DNA of 64,000 bases from Streptomyces ferrugineus (GTDB lineage: Bacteria > Actinomycetota > Actinomycetes > Streptomycetales > Streptomycetaceae): NCBI RefSeq assembly GCF_015160855.1, contig NZ_CP063373.1:3348001-3412000 (forward strand). The letters are read 5' to 3'. Positions 1-9,379 of this stretch are shown piece after piece. A program made the translations under genes and the position numbers. Within the stretch, counting starts at the first letter, position 1. Each line of letters starts with the position of its first letter. The notes beneath the pieces were generated by a model, which saw only the letters and a list, made by a program, of their open reading frames with translations, made no database searches and was not told the DNA's origin.

Positions 1-35
1 CACGCAATGGGGGCGTGTGGGCATATGCCTACGCT

Positions 36-66
36 CCCTTCGGGGGTGCGCGCCTTGGCCGAAGGG
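36..66. terminator. Stem-loop upstream of fmt
   Basis: CCCTTCGG (36-43) and CCGAAGGG (59-66) form a perfect 8-bp stem around a 15-nt loop. It lies in the gene-free first 227 bases and probably ends a transcript entering from the left. There is no U-run, which is normal for Streptomyces terminators. I see no gene in 1-227; the open frames there run on into fmt in other phases. Confidence 0.4.
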
Positions 67-227
67 CCGGGTCCACCTGGGGGGATTGCTCGTCGTCGCG
101 GCTGATCCGTCCGTGCGGGGGAATCGGGTGCACGCCTTCCGCTGCCGCCGGGGTGAGCCCCCGCGCACAGCGCACATAGACTTGAGCGCTGCCCAGCCAA
201 CCCCGCCCGAGAGGCCCGTGCCCACCC

Positions 228-1160
228 ATGAAGCTCGTCTTCGCCGGTACCCCCGAGGTCGCCGTTCCCGCTCTGGACGCCCTGATCGCCTCCGGGCGGC
301 ACGACGTGGCCGCCGTTGTCACGCGGCCCGACGCGCCGGCCGGGCGCGGGCGCAGGCTGGTGGCGAGCCCGGTGGCCGAGCGGGCGGAGGAGGCAGGGAT
401 CGAGGTGCTCAAGCCCGCCAAGCCCCGTGATCCCGAGTTCCTCGAACGGCTCAGGGAGATCGCGCCCGACTGCTGCCCCGTCGTCGCCTACGGCGCCCTG
501 CTGCCCCGCGTCGCCCTCGACGTGCCGGCCCACGGCTGGGTCAACCTGCACTTCTCGCTGCTGCCCGCCTGGCGTGGGGCCGCGCCCGTGCAGCACTCCA
601 TCATGGCGGGCGACGAGATCACCGGAGCCTCCACCTTCCTCATCGAGGAAGGGCTCGACTCCGGGCCCGTCTACGGCACCGTCACCGAGGAGATCCGGCC
701 CACCGACACCAGCGGCGACCTGCTGACCCGGCTCGCCCTCGCCGGCGCCGGGCTGCTCGCCGCGACCATGGACGGGATCGAGGACGGCACGGTGAAGGCC
801 GTACCGCAGCCCTCCGAAGGCGTCACCCTCGCCCCCAAGGTCAACGTCGAGGACGCCCGCGTCGACTGGCACGCCCCCTCCCTGCGCGTCGACCGCGTCG
901 TGCGCGGATGCACCCCCGCGCCGGGTGCCTGGACCGTCTTCCGCGGTGAACGGCTCAAGCTCATCCAGGTGCGGCCGGTGCCGGGGCGGGACGACCTCGC
1001 GCCCGGCGAGCTCTCCGTCGGGAAGAACAACGTGTACGTGGGGACCGGCTCGTACGCCGTTGAGCTGCTGTGGGTGCAGGCACAGGGGAAGAAGCCGATG
1101 CGCGCCGCGGACTGGGCGCGGGGCGTACGGATCGGTGACGGGGAGAGCCTCGGGGCGTGA
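228..1160 (+). CDS. fmt: Methionyl-tRNA formyltransferase
   Basis: Transfers a formyl group from 10-formyl-tetrahydrofolate to Met-tRNA(fMet), making the initiator tRNA for translation in the cytosol. The 310-residue length is normal for the family. The N-terminus has the FAGTPE motif (residues 5-10). The Rossmann-like catalytic domain carries the conserved N106/H108 and the [12 protein letters not shown] block (111-122), with the catalytic Asp at D144 in EGLDSGPV. The C-terminal OB-like domain follows. The ATG at 228 has a weak Shine-Dalgarno (GAGAGG about 12 nt upstream). The rRNA methyltransferase rsmB follows 74 bp downstream on the same strand, the usual bacterial fmt-rsmB order, so the two are probably cotranscribed. 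Confidence 0.97.
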   Translation: MKLVFAGTPEVAVPALDALIASGRHDVAAVVTRPDAPAGRGRRLVASPVAERAEEAGIEVLKPAKPRDPEFLERLREIAPDCCPVVAYGALLPRVALDVPAHGWVNLHFSLLPAWRGAAPVQHSIMAGDEITGASTFLIEEGLDSGPVYGTVTEEIRPTDTSGDLLTRLALAGAGLLAATMDGIEDGTVKAVPQPSEGVTLAPKVNVEDARVDWHAPSLRVDRVVRGCTPAPGAWTVFRGERLKLIQVRPVPGRDDLAPGELSVGKNNVYVGTGSYAVELLWVQAQGKKPMRAADWARGVRIGDGESLGA

Positions 1161-1234
1161 CCGGCCGTACGCCGGGGTGACCGTGCGACGTAGGCTGGTC
1201 GTACATCTCGTCCAGTATTCCGGAGCACCTTTTC

Positions 1235-2653
1235 GTGAGCGACACCTCCCGTCGGCCCCGCAGAACCGGCAAGCCCTACCGACGGCCCAAGAAGGACCCC
1301 GTCCGCATGCTCGCCTTCGACGCGCTGCGTGCCGTGGACGAGCGGGACGCGTACGCCAACCTCGTGCTGCCGCCGCTGCTGCGCAAGGCGCGGGAGAAGG
1401 GCGACTTCGACGGGCGGGACGCCGCGCTCGCGACCGAGCTGGTGTACGGGACGCTGCGGTGGCAGGGGACGTACGACGCGGTCATAGCCGCGTGTGTGGA
1501 CCGGCCGTTGCGGGAAGTCGACCCGCCGGTGCTCGACGTGCTCAGCCTGGGTGCGCATCAGCTGCTGGGGACGCGGATTCCCACGCATGCCGCGGTGTCG
1601 GCGTCCGTCGAGCTCGCCCGGGTCGTGCTCGGGGACGGGCGGGCGAAGTTCGTCAACGCGGTGCTGCGCAAGGTCGCGCAGGACGATCTCGACGGGTGGA
1701 TCCAGCGGGTCGCGCCGCCGTACGACGAGGATCCCGAGGACCATCTCGCCGTGGTGCACTCGCATCCGCGGTGGGTCGTCTCCGCGCTGTGGGACTCGCT
1801 CGGTGGCGGACGGGCCGGCATCGAGCGGTTGCTGGCGGCCGACAACGAGCGGCCCGAGGTGACACTGGTCGCGCGGCCGGGGCGGGCCACGACCGAGGAA
1901 CTGCTCGGCGAGGAGGCCGCGGTGGCGGGGCGCTGGTCGCCGTACGCCGTGCGGTTGGCCGAGGGCGGGGAGCCCGGGGCCATCGAGGCCGTGCGGGACG
2001 GGCGTGCGGGCGTGCAGGACGAGGGGAGTCAGCTGGTCGCCCTCGCTCTGGCCAACGCTCCGGTCGACGGGCCCGACGAGAGGTGGCTCGACGGGTGTGC
2101 CGGGCCCGGCGGGAAGGCCGCGCTGCTCGGTGCGATCGCCGCCGAGCGGGGGGCCGTGTTGCTGGCCTCCGAGAAGCAGCCGCACCGGGCGGGGCTGGTG
2201 GCCCGGGCGCTGGCGGGCAATCCGGGGCCGTACCAGGTCATCGCCGCCGATGGGACACGGCCTCCGTGGCGCGGCGGGAGCTTCGACCGGGTGCTGATGG
2301 ACGTGCCGTGCACCGGGCTCGGGGCGCTGCGGCGGCGACCCGAGGCGCGGTGGCGGCGACGGCCGGAGGATCTGGAGGGGTTCGCGCCGCTGCAGCGGGC
2401 GCTGTTGCGTTCGGCTCTCGACTCCGTGCGGGTGGGGGGTGTGGTCGGGTACGCCACGTGCTCGCCGCATCTCGCCGAGACGCGGGCCGTCGTGGACGAC
2501 GTGCTCAAGGAGCGGGGTGGGGCCGAGCTGATCGACGCGCGTCCGTTGCTGCCCGGGGTACCGGAGTTGGGGGAGGGGCCCGATGTGCAGTTGTGGCCCC
2601 ATCTGCACGGGACGGATGCGATGTATTTGGCGTTGCTGCGACGGGTGGGGTGA
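1235..2653 (+). CDS. rsmB: 16S rRNA (cytosine-5)-methyltransferase RsmB
   Basis: SAM-dependent enzyme that methylates C967 (E. coli numbering) of 16S rRNA. The 472-residue protein starts with a basic tail. An NusB-like RNA-binding domain follows (about residues 22-160), then a Rossmann methyltransferase with the SAM loop CAGPGGK (288-294). The two family cysteines are present: C359 in DVPCTG (motif IV) and C409 in ATCSPH (motif VI, the nucleophile). The start is GTG at 1235. It lies downstream of fmt in the same orientation. The stop codon is followed at once by four tandem 20-bp repeats that run into the 3' end of the opposing MMPL gene. Confidence 0.95.
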   Translation: MSDTSRRPRRTGKPYRRPKKDPVRMLAFDALRAVDERDAYANLVLPPLLRKAREKGDFDGRDAALATELVYGTLRWQGTYDAVIAACVDRPLREVDPPVLDVLSLGAHQLLGTRIPTHAAVSASVELARVVLGDGRAKFVNAVLRKVAQDDLDGWIQRVAPPYDEDPEDHLAVVHSHPRWVVSALWDSLGGGRAGIERLLAADNERPEVTLVARPGRATTEELLGEEAAVAGRWSPYAVRLAEGGEPGAIEAVRDGRAGVQDEGSQLVALALANAPVDGPDERWLDGCAGPGGKAALLGAIAAERGAVLLASEKQPHRAGLVARALAGNPGPYQVIAADGTRPPWRGGSFDRVLMDVPCTGLGALRRRPEARWRRRPEDLEGFAPLQRALLRSALDSVRVGGVVGYATCSPHLAETRAVVDDVLKERGGAELIDARPLLPGVPELGEGPDVQLWPHLHGTDAMYLALLRRVG

Positions 2654-2660
2654 GCCGGCT

Positions 2661-2740
2661 GATCAATCACCGGAGGGGCTGATCAATCACCGGAGGGGCT
2701 GATCAATCACCGGAGGGGCTGATCAATCGCCGGACGGGCT
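2661..2740. repeat. Four tandem 20-bp repeats at a convergent gene junction
   Basis: Three identical copies of gatcaatcaccggaggggct (2661-2720) are followed by a fourth with two substitutions (2721-2740, ...atcgccggacgggct). The fourth copy supplies the last codons and stop of the MMPL gene on the minus strand. Its reverse complement (CAGCCCGTCCGGCGATTGA) matches a short repeat that I know to be scattered through Streptomyces intergenic regions, where it often encodes a Ser-Pro-Ser-Gly-Asp tail. The tandem copies look like local slippage from that one element. Confidence 0.9.
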
Positions 2741-4867
2741 GATTTCCTCCCGCGCCAGCCTGTGCGGCCACCACACCTTCGGGCCCACGTCCAGGAACAA
2801 CGACGTCACCAGCACCGACCGCACGATGAACGTGTCCAGCAGCACCCCCAGCGCCACCGCGAAGCCGATCTCGGCGAAGGCGACCATGGGCAGGGTGCCG
2901 AGGGCGGCGAAGGTGCCGGCCAGGACCAGACCGGCTGAAGTGATGACCGCGCCGGTGGCGGCGAGGCCCGTGAGGACGCCCCGACGGGTGCCCTGGTGGG
3001 TGGCCTCCTCGCGGATGCGGGTGGTCAGGAAGATGTTGTAGTCGATGCCCAGGGCCACCAGGAAGACGAAGACGAACAGCGGGAAGTCGGTCGTCTCGCC
3101 CGCGTAGTCGAAGAGGTGGCGGAAGGCCAGGGCGCTGATGCCGAGCGCCGCCGCGAAGGACAGGATCACCGTTCCGACCAGCAGCAGCGGGGCCGTCAGG
3201 GCGCGCAGCAGTACGGCGAGGATCAGCATCACCACCGCCAGCACCAGCGGGATGATCAGGATGTTGTCGTGGGTCGTCGCCCGGTCCATGTCCAGGAGGG
3301 CCGCCGTACCGCCGCCCACCTGGGCGTCGGCGTCCGGGACCGCGTGCACGGCGTCCCGTACGCGCTCGACGGTCTGCTTCGCGGCCTCGCTGTCCGCCGG
3401 GGCGGTCATCGTCGCCTCGAAGAGCACCTTGCCGTCGTAGAGCGGTTTCGTGCCCGGCGGCAGGCCCAGGGACTCGGGGACCACGCCCGGTGTGCCGGCG
3501 ACCGCGCGGCCCACCTGCTGTGCCTGCGCCTGGTCGCTGACGATGACCAGGGGGTCGCCGCTGCCGGCCGGGAAGTAGCGCGCGGAGACCTCCTGGCCGG
3601 TGATCGAGTCCGGCTTGTCGGTGAACGCGTCGGCGTTGCTCAGGCCCTCCGCGCGCAACTGGATCAGGCCCAGGGAGCAGATCGCGAGGACCACGGCGGT
3701 GATCGCCCACGTCATACGGGGGCGGCGGGCTATGCCGCGGCCCATGCGCGCCCAGACGCCGCGCTCCTCCGGGTTGTCCGTACCGACGTGCGGGATCACC
3801 GGCCAGAAGATCCAGCGGCCGACGATGACGAGGAGCGCGGGGAACAGGGTCACCATGGCCAGCAGGCCCACCGCCACGCCGATCGCCGCCACCGGGCCCA
3901 GGCCCCTCGTCGAGTTCATCTCCGCCGCCAGCAGCACCAGCATGCTCAGCACGACGGTCGCGCCGGAGGCCAGCACCGCCGGGCCCGCGCGGTGCAGAGC
4001 CAGGGCCATCGCGTCGTGGCGGTCCTCGTGACGGCGCAGTTCCTCTCGGTAGCGGGCCACCAGCAGCAGGGCGTAGTCCGTCCCCGCGCCGAAGACCAGG
4101 ACCGTGAGGATGCCCGCGCTCTGGCCGTTGACCGTCAGGCCCGCGTGTTCCGCCAGCAGATAGATGAAGGCCTGTGCCGTGAACAGGGCGACGATCACGG
4201 AGATCAGGGGGACCAGGAGCAGGGTCGGGCTGCGGTAGGTGAGCAGGAGCATCACGATGACGACCGACATCGCCGCGAACAGCAGGGTGGAGTCGATGCC
4301 CTCGAACGCCTCGGCGAAGTCCGCCGAGGTGCCGCCCGGGCCCGTGATGTGCACGGCCAGTCCGGCGCCGCCCGCGCCGACGATGTCCCGGATGGAGTCC
4401 GCGGCCGGGCCGATGCGCTCCCAGCCCTGCTCGTCCATCGTGATCGGGACCTGGACCTGGGCCGCCCGCGGGTCGGCCTCCCGGTCGAAGACCGGGCCCC
4501 GGGTCTCGGCGCCGCGGATGCCGTGGTCGGTGAGCTGTTTGAGCCGGGCCAGGTCCTCGGTGATCGCGGCCCGGTCCTGCGCCGTGAGGCCGCCGTCGCG
4601 GGCGTAGACGACGATCGCCGGGATCTGCTGCGGCCGGAAGTTCTCGGAGATCTCGAGGACTTGGGTGGACTCCGCGGACCCCGGCAGCCAGGAGGCCGCG
4701 TCGTTGTCCTGCGCGTCGGTCAGCTTCTGGGCGAGCGGTGCCGTCACCAGCAGCACCACCAGCCACAGGACGAGCACGACCCACTTGGAGCGCCGTCCGC
4801 AGACCAGCTGCGCGACGCCCCGCCGCGCCGCCTCCGGCTGCTGCTTCTTCTCCTGGATCCCGGTCAT
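2723..4867 (-). CDS. MMPL/RND family membrane exporter
   Basis: A 714-residue proton-driven exporter of the MmpL type, probably for a lipid or hydrophobic small molecule; the substrate cannot be read from sequence. A first TM helix near residues 27-45 precedes an extracytoplasmic domain. A block of helices follows that contains the GAGTDYALLLVARYREE motif, with the Asp-Tyr pair of RND-type proton relays. The second half repeats this plan, with GIDYNIFLTTR in the matching place. The chosen ATG has a purine-rich GGGGGTGG upstream; starts further upstream would add a Pro/Arg-rich tail unlike the family. The last residues (SPSGD) come from the tandem repeat at 2721-2740. It is divergent from rpe, with no regulator next to it. 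Confidence 0.9.
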   Translation of the reverse strand: MTGIQEKKQQPEAARRGVAQLVCGRRSKWVVLVLWLVVLLVTAPLAQKLTDAQDNDAASWLPGSAESTQVLEISENFRPQQIPAIVVYARDGGLTAQDRAAITEDLARLKQLTDHGIRGAETRGPVFDREADPRAAQVQVPITMDEQGWERIGPAADSIRDIVGAGGAGLAVHITGPGGTSADFAEAFEGIDSTLLFAAMSVVIVMLLLTYRSPTLLLVPLISVIVALFTAQAFIYLLAEHAGLTVNGQSAGILTVLVFGAGTDYALLLVARYREELRRHEDRHDAMALALHRAGPAVLASGATVVLSMLVLLAAEMNSTRGLGPVAAIGVAVGLLAMVTLFPALLVIVGRWIFWPVIPHVGTDNPEERGVWARMGRGIARRPRMTWAITAVVLAICSLGLIQLRAEGLSNADAFTDKPDSITGQEVSARYFPAGSGDPLVIVSDQAQAQQVGRAVAGTPGVVPESLGLPPGTKPLYDGKVLFEATMTAPADSEAAKQTVERVRDAVHAVPDADAQVGGGTAALLDMDRATTHDNILIIPLVLAVVMLILAVLLRALTAPLLLVGTVILSFAAALGISALAFRHLFDYAGETTDFPLFVFVFLVALGIDYNIFLTTRIREEATHQGTRRGVLTGLAATGAVITSAGLVLAGTFAALGTLPMVAFAEIGFAVALGVLLDTFIVRSVLVTSLFLDVGPKVWWPHRLAREEISPSGD

Positions 4868-4911
4868 GGCCACCCCCGTAGCCCGGTGGCCGCCCAGCAT
4901 GGCACGGGCGA

Positions 4912-4933
4912 CCGCGCCCCGTAAGGGGCGCGG
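4912..4933. repeat. Dispersed Streptomyces-type hairpin between MMPL gene and rpe
   Basis: CGCGCCCC (4913-4920) and GGGGCGCG (4925-4932) form a perfect stem closed by a GTAA loop, extended by one flanking C-G pair. This GNRA-capped GC hairpin is a common small element in Streptomyces intergenic DNA. The rest of the 190-bp divergent gap (4868-5058) must hold the two promoters, but I cannot identify them. Confidence 0.55.
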
Positions 4934-5058
4934 GACGGTGACACCTGCGGCTCCGCCGCGCGGGCGCGGCCGGCCACCAGCGGCCCGCGGCGAACATACG
5001 GCCGTTTCCAGCCGGGACCGATGCTGCTCACCCCCGGAGGGCATGGCAGTCTTGGGGC

Positions 5059-5745
5059 ATGGCCGTGCAGATCAACCCCAGCATCCTGTCCGCCGACTTC
5101 GCCCGCCTCGCGGACGAGGCGAAGGCGGTCGAAGGAGCCGACTGGCTCCACGTCGACGTCATGGACAACCATTTCGTCCCGAACCTCACACTCGGTGTGC
5201 CGGTCGTAGAGTCCCTGGCCCGCGCGACGGACACCCCGCTGGACTGCCATCTGATGATCGAGGCCCCCGATCGGTGGGCGCCCCAGTACGTGGAAGCGGG
5301 GGCCTCCTCCGTCACCTTCCATGTCGAGGCCGCCGCGGCCCCGGTGCGGCTGGCCCGGGAGATCAGGGCCAAGGGCGCCCGGGCCGCCATGGCGCTCAAG
5401 CCCGCCACGCCCATCGAGCCGTACGAGGATCTGCTCCCCGAACTCGACATGCTGCTGATCATGACGGTCGAGCCGGGCTTCGGTGGTCAGGCGTTTCTCG
5501 ACATCATGCTTCCGAAGATTCGCCGCACCCGCGAGTTGATCAGCAAGCACGGCCTCGACCTGTGGCTCCAGGTCGACGGCGGTGTCGCGGACTCGACGAT
5601 CGAGCGGTGCGCGGAGGCGGGCGCGGACGTCTTCGTCGCCGGTTCGGCCGTGTACGGGGCGCAGGACCCGGCCGCAGCGGTCCGCGCGTTGCGCGCTCAG
5701 GCGGAGGACGTGACAAAGTCCGCCGCCTGGGCATGCGACCACTGA
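5059..5745 (+). CDS. rpe: Ribulose-phosphate 3-epimerase
   Basis: Interconverts D-ribulose 5-phosphate and D-xylulose 5-phosphate in the pentose phosphate pathway. The 228-residue TIM-barrel has the expected signatures: [10 protein letters not shown] (residues 5-14), [12 protein letters not shown] with the metal and catalytic Asp/His, [17 protein letters not shown] and the second catalytic Asp in QVDGG. Length and motif order are complete. The ATG at 5059 begins MAVQINPS, as in homologues. A SorC-type sugar regulator begins about 100 bp downstream on the same strand, so both may respond to sugar supply, although I see no shared operator. Confidence 0.96.
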   Translation: MAVQINPSILSADFARLADEAKAVEGADWLHVDVMDNHFVPNLTLGVPVVESLARATDTPLDCHLMIEAPDRWAPQYVEAGASSVTFHVEAAAAPVRLAREIRAKGARAAMALKPATPIEPYEDLLPELDMLLIMTVEPGFGGQAFLDIMLPKIRRTRELISKHGLDLWLQVDGGVADSTIERCAEAGADVFVAGSAVYGAQDPAAAVRALRAQAEDVTKSAAWACDH

Positions 5746-5847
5746 GCCAAGGGAACGTGAACGGCGCCCATCAGGGCGGATCAAGAGCGCCGGATCTGCA
5801 AGGATGAACGGCGAATCCAGAGTGTGAACAGCAGTGAGGAGATCGCC

Positions 5848-6867
5848 GTGTCGGGTATGTCGGCGGGCCGGTCAGCCATGCGGATGGGACCCGCTGAGCT
5901 GGTGCAGGCGGCGGCCATGGCCCGCCGCTTCTACCTCGAGGGCAAGTCCAAGATCCAGATCGCCGAGGAGTTCGGCGTCAGCCGCTTCAAGGTGGCCCGG
6001 GTCCTGGAGACCGCTCTCGAACGGGATCTGGTGCGCATCGAGATCCGGGTGCCGGCCGAGCTGGACGCCGAGCGCTCGGACGCGCTGCGCGCCCGCTACG
6101 GCCTCAGGCACGCCGTGGTCGTCGAGGCCCCGGCCGAGATCGAGGAGTCTCCCGACCCGGAGAACCTCGGAGAAGTGGCCGCCGACCTGCTCGGCGAGCT
6201 GGTGAACGAAGGGGATGTGCTGGGCCTGGCCTGGGGCCGCTCCACCATCCACATGGCCGCGGCCCTGGACCGGCTGCCGCCGTGCACGGTGGTGCAGCTG
6301 ACGGGCGTGTACGACGCCGGGACCGCCGAGCGCGGCTCCGTCGAGGCGGTACGCCGGGCGGCGCAGGTCTCGGGCGGCGACGCGCACCCCATCTACGCGC
6401 CGATGCTGCTGCCGGACGCGGCCACCGCTCAGGCGCTGCGCCACCAGACCGGGATCGCCCGCGCCTTCGAGTACTTCGACAAGGTCACGGTCGCCTGTGT
6501 CTCCATCGGCTCCTGGGAGCCGGGCATCTCGACGGTGCACGACATGCTCAGCGACGAGGAGCGGGCCCACTACGCCTCGCTCGGCGTCGCCGCCGAGATG
6601 TCCGCGCACCTCTTCGACGCCGAGGGGCGCCGGGTCGGGCGGGACCTGGGGGAGCGGTGCATCACGGTCAAGGCCGACCAGCTCCGCCGTATCCCGGAGG
6701 TCGTCGCGATCGCGGGCGGACAGCGCAAGGCGGCGGCGATCGACGCCGTGCTGCGCTCCGGGCTCGTCACCAGCCTGGTGACGGACACCTCGGCGGCGGA
6801 CTATCTGATGACGGCCGGGCCGACGCCCAAGAACGCGCTCAACCGGGCCGATCCGGACGGAAGCTGA
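5848..6867 (+). CDS. SorC/DeoR-type sugar-binding transcriptional regulator
   Basis: A 339-residue regulator with an N-terminal helix-turn-helix (KIQIAEEFGVSRFKVARVLE, about residues 33-52) and the large SorC-family sugar-phosphate-binding domain after it, which includes LGLAWGRS and VVQLTGVY. SorC proteins are related to the sugar isomerase fold and bind a phosphorylated effector. I chose the GTG at 5848 because GAGGAG (5836-5841) sits 6 nt upstream; an in-frame GTG at 5824 would add eight residues with a poorer site. Its place behind rpe suggests a pentose or polyol phosphate effector, which is inference only. Confidence 0.87.
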   Translation: MSGMSAGRSAMRMGPAELVQAAAMARRFYLEGKSKIQIAEEFGVSRFKVARVLETALERDLVRIEIRVPAELDAERSDALRARYGLRHAVVVEAPAEIEESPDPENLGEVAADLLGELVNEGDVLGLAWGRSTIHMAAALDRLPPCTVVQLTGVYDAGTAERGSVEAVRRAAQVSGGDAHPIYAPMLLPDAATAQALRHQTGIARAFEYFDKVTVACVSIGSWEPGISTVHDMLSDEERAHYASLGVAAEMSAHLFDAEGRRVGRDLGERCITVKADQLRRIPEVVAIAGGQRKAAAIDAVLRSGLVTSLVTDTSAADYLMTAGPTPKNALNRADPDGS

Positions 6868-6951
6868 CAGTACGTCAGTTGCAGGGGGCGGTCGAGCGGG
6901 CCGTCCCCTCGTGCGTTTCGACGATTCCCCTACGACCTGGGCGGTACCGAC

Positions 6952-7257
6952 ATGACGGAGCACGTGGTCACGCTGGACCTCGACGGGGTCATGGACAAGG
7001 CGGGCCTGATGGACCGGTGCGCCCGTGACCTGGAGCTGCCCGACTGGTTCGGCCGCAACTGGGACGCGCTCGCCGACTCCCTCTCCGATCGCACCGTCTG
7101 GCCCGCGGGCGCCGTCGAGCGGGGGCTGGTGGTCGTCGTACGCAACTGGCAACCGTATGCGAAGGCGCGGCCCGAGGAGTGGGTGACCGCGCAGGACGTG
7201 TTCGCCGACGCGGTCGCCCGCGCCTCCTCACTGACCGTGGCGCTCGCCCTCGGCTGA
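6952..7257 (+). CDS. Barstar-family protein
   Basis: A 101-residue protein with the barstar fold signature: an N-terminal strand with the acidic LDLDGV turn, then DLELPDWFGRNWDALADSLSD (about residues 25-45), in which the Asp/Trp/Asn positions match the ribonuclease-binding helix of barstar. Barstar inhibits the secreted RNase barnase by tight binding. No barnase-like RNase gene lies nearby, so this is an orphan inhibitor or a protein that uses the fold for another partner. Orphan barstars are common in Streptomyces. The STAND NTPase starts 88 bp downstream on the same strand and may share its transcript. Confidence 0.85.
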   Translation: MTEHVVTLDLDGVMDKAGLMDRCARDLELPDWFGRNWDALADSLSDRTVWPAGAVERGLVVVVRNWQPYAKARPEEWVTAQDVFADAVARASSLTVALALG

Positions 7258-7344
7258 CGCCGTGCGGTGGCCTGACGGCTCATCAACTCCCGTCACCGGA
7301 TAGGTTCGTGTCCGGCACAGGCAGCGGACGGGAGTCAGCGACGG

Positions 7345-9360
7345 ATGGTGTACCAGATTCCGCCGGAACCGGCGCACTTCGTGGACCGGGACGGGCCGCA
7401 GGACCGGGTGCTCCGGCTCGTCGCGGAGCGGCAGGGGGCGGGGACGCGGTCCGCCGCACGGCCGTTGTGCGTGGCGGTGAGCGGATACGGCGGTACGGGC
7501 AAGACCGAGCTGTCCTTCCGGCTGGCCCGCCGGGTCGCGGAGCACTATCCCGACGGCGTCCTGTACGTCGACCTCGACGACCTGCGCCGGGGCGGCGCCG
7601 TGGAGGTCGCCGACGTCCTGGGCGACCTGCTGCGCTCCCTGGGCGCCGACTGGATCGCCCCCGTCTTCGGGGAGCGGTCACGGCAGTACTGGTCGCTGAC
7701 GCACGGCAAGCGGCTGGTGGTCGTCATCGACAACGCCCGGAGCGGAACCCTGGAGGTCGAACCGCTGCTGCCCGCCTCGGGCGCGAGCCTGGTGATCGTG
7801 ACCAGCCATGGTCCGTTGTACGACCTCCAGGCCGGGGCCGCCGTGGAGCTCCCGTTGGCTCCCCTGACCGAGGCGGACGCGCTGGACCTGCTGGAGAAGG
7901 TGGCCTGCGACGCGCGGCTGGCCGCCGAGCCGGACGTGACGCGTGAGCTGCTCGAGCTGTGCGGCGGACTGCCCGCCGCGCTGCACGTCGCCGGCCGCTG
8001 GCTGCGCCGCCATCCGGGACGGCCGCTGCCCCGGCTGCTGAGCAGGCTCACGGCCGAGCTGAACGACCAGGGCATCCCGATGGTGGAGCGGGTCTGGGAC
8101 GCGGCCTACCGGGCGCTGAGCGACGAGTCCGCACGGTTCTACCGGCTGCTCGCCGGCTTCCCCGGCCCCTCCCTCACCCTCGCGGCGGCCGACGCGCTGC
8201 TCGGCCGCGGGGCCGATGCCGCCGAGGACGCGCTCGACGAGTTGCGCGAGGCCGGGCTGCTGACCGGCGGAGAGCACGACGACGGCCGGGTCCGGCTCCC
8301 CGAGCCGCTGCGGGCGCACGCGCGGCGGCGGGCGGAGGCCGACGGCGACCCCCGGGAGCGGGCCTCGGCGCGGCGGCGGATCGTGCGGTGGTACCTGCGC
8401 CAGGCGCAGCGCGCCGACCTGGTGGCCGCCGGGCCGAGGCTCGCCGTGGCCGCGCGGGTTCCTCACGTGCCCGGCACGCATGACGTGCTGTTCGAGCGCG
8501 ACGGCGACTCCGGTACGAGGGCCGGGCGCCGGGCGTACCAGTGGCTGGAGGCCGAGCGGCACGCGCTGTTCGAGTGCGTCCGCATCGCGTACGCGGCCGG
8601 GGTGGCCGAGGACTGGGGGACGACCGAGGCATGGGCGCTGTGCGAGCCCCTGTGGACCCACTTCCTGGACCACCCGCACTACGCCGACCACATCGACGCG
8701 TTCCGCACGGGCGTGGCGGCGGCACAGCGCGGCGGTGACGTCCGTGCCGTCGTCCGCCTGCGCTGCCAGCTGGCCCGCCCCCTGTGGGAGCAGGAGGACT
8801 TCGAGGCGGCGGAGGAACAACTGACGGCCGCGCTCGATGCCGTACGGGCCGGTCTCGGAGGCTCCGAGCAGGAGCGGAAACTCGCGGCGAGCGCGACCGA
8901 GTTCCACGGGATGCTGCGGGCCGCGCGGGGCGACTGGGCGGCTGCGGCGGCGGACTTCGAGGCATCGGGCGCTGTGCACACGGAGATCCGGAACGCCTAC
9001 GGCGTGACGCTCCAGACCTACCGCCTGGGCGAGGCCCTGTCCCACCTCGGACAACTGCCGCGGGCGGCGGAACTGCTCACGCGTGCGCGTGCCGAGTTCG
9101 CGGCGGGCAACCGGGCGCGCCTCACGGCACGGGCGGAGTTCGCGCTGGCCGGCGTCCTGGCCCGCCTCGACCGGGCCGACGAGGCCCGTGAGCTGTACCG
9201 GGCCGCGTTGGAGGGGACGCGGGGCCGGGGCGGTTCCCGCGACGAGGCACGCGTACTGGACGCACTCGCCGACCTCGACGAGCGGGAGGGACGGGACGCG
9301 GAGGCGCGGGAGCACCGTGCGGCGGCGGTGGCCGCGCGGGAGCGGAGCGGGCTGGGGTGA
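7345..9360 (+). CDS. STAND-type (NB-ARC-like) NTPase with TPR-like C-terminus
   Basis: A 671-residue signal-transduction ATPase. The P-loop is GYGGTGKT (residues 47-54) and the Walker B strand LVVVID lies near residue 130, followed by a winged-helix-like region. The C-terminal half (about 390-670) is alpha-helical with repeated Ala/Leu/Glu-rich 34-residue-like units such as FEAAEEQLTAALDAVRAG, consistent with TPRs. This is the architecture of the AfsR/NB-ARC middle and tail, but there is no SARP or other DNA-binding domain in front and no effector domain. It may act as a sensor that oligomerises on ligand binding. It converges on a GT-B-like gene with a 19-bp gap. Confidence 0.82.
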   Translation: MVYQIPPEPAHFVDRDGPQDRVLRLVAERQGAGTRSAARPLCVAVSGYGGTGKTELSFRLARRVAEHYPDGVLYVDLDDLRRGGAVEVADVLGDLLRSLGADWIAPVFGERSRQYWSLTHGKRLVVVIDNARSGTLEVEPLLPASGASLVIVTSHGPLYDLQAGAAVELPLAPLTEADALDLLEKVACDARLAAEPDVTRELLELCGGLPAALHVAGRWLRRHPGRPLPRLLSRLTAELNDQGIPMVERVWDAAYRALSDESARFYRLLAGFPGPSLTLAAADALLGRGADAAEDALDELREAGLLTGGEHDDGRVRLPEPLRAHARRRAEADGDPRERASARRRIVRWYLRQAQRADLVAAGPRLAVAARVPHVPGTHDVLFERDGDSGTRAGRRAYQWLEAERHALFECVRIAYAAGVAEDWGTTEAWALCEPLWTHFLDHPHYADHIDAFRTGVAAAQRGGDVRAVVRLRCQLARPLWEQEDFEAAEEQLTAALDAVRAGLGGSEQERKLAASATEFHGMLRAARGDWAAAAADFEASGAVHTEIRNAYGVTLQTYRLGEALSHLGQLPRAAELLTRARAEFAAGNRARLTARAEFALAGVLARLDRADEARELYRAALEGTRGRGGSRDEARVLDALADLDEREGRDAEAREHRAAAVAARERSGLG

Positions 9361-9379
9361 GCTCACCGGGGCCGCGGGG

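Noticed and set aside
17..430. Frame starting at base 17 as a gene upstream of fmt
   Set aside because: Overlaps fmt by 200 bp in another phase and is Arg/Pro-rich; region 1-227 is better read as intergenic.
671..2608. Long open frame of 645 codons on the minus strand
   Set aside because: It is antisense to fmt and rsmB, with Arg/Pro/His-rich low-complexity composition, and arises from GC-biased third codon positions of the real genes.
2996..4924. 642-codon frame on the plus strand
   Set aside because: Shadow of the MMPL gene; its Gln/Asp/His/Arg-rich composition is that of an antisense frame and no domain is visible.
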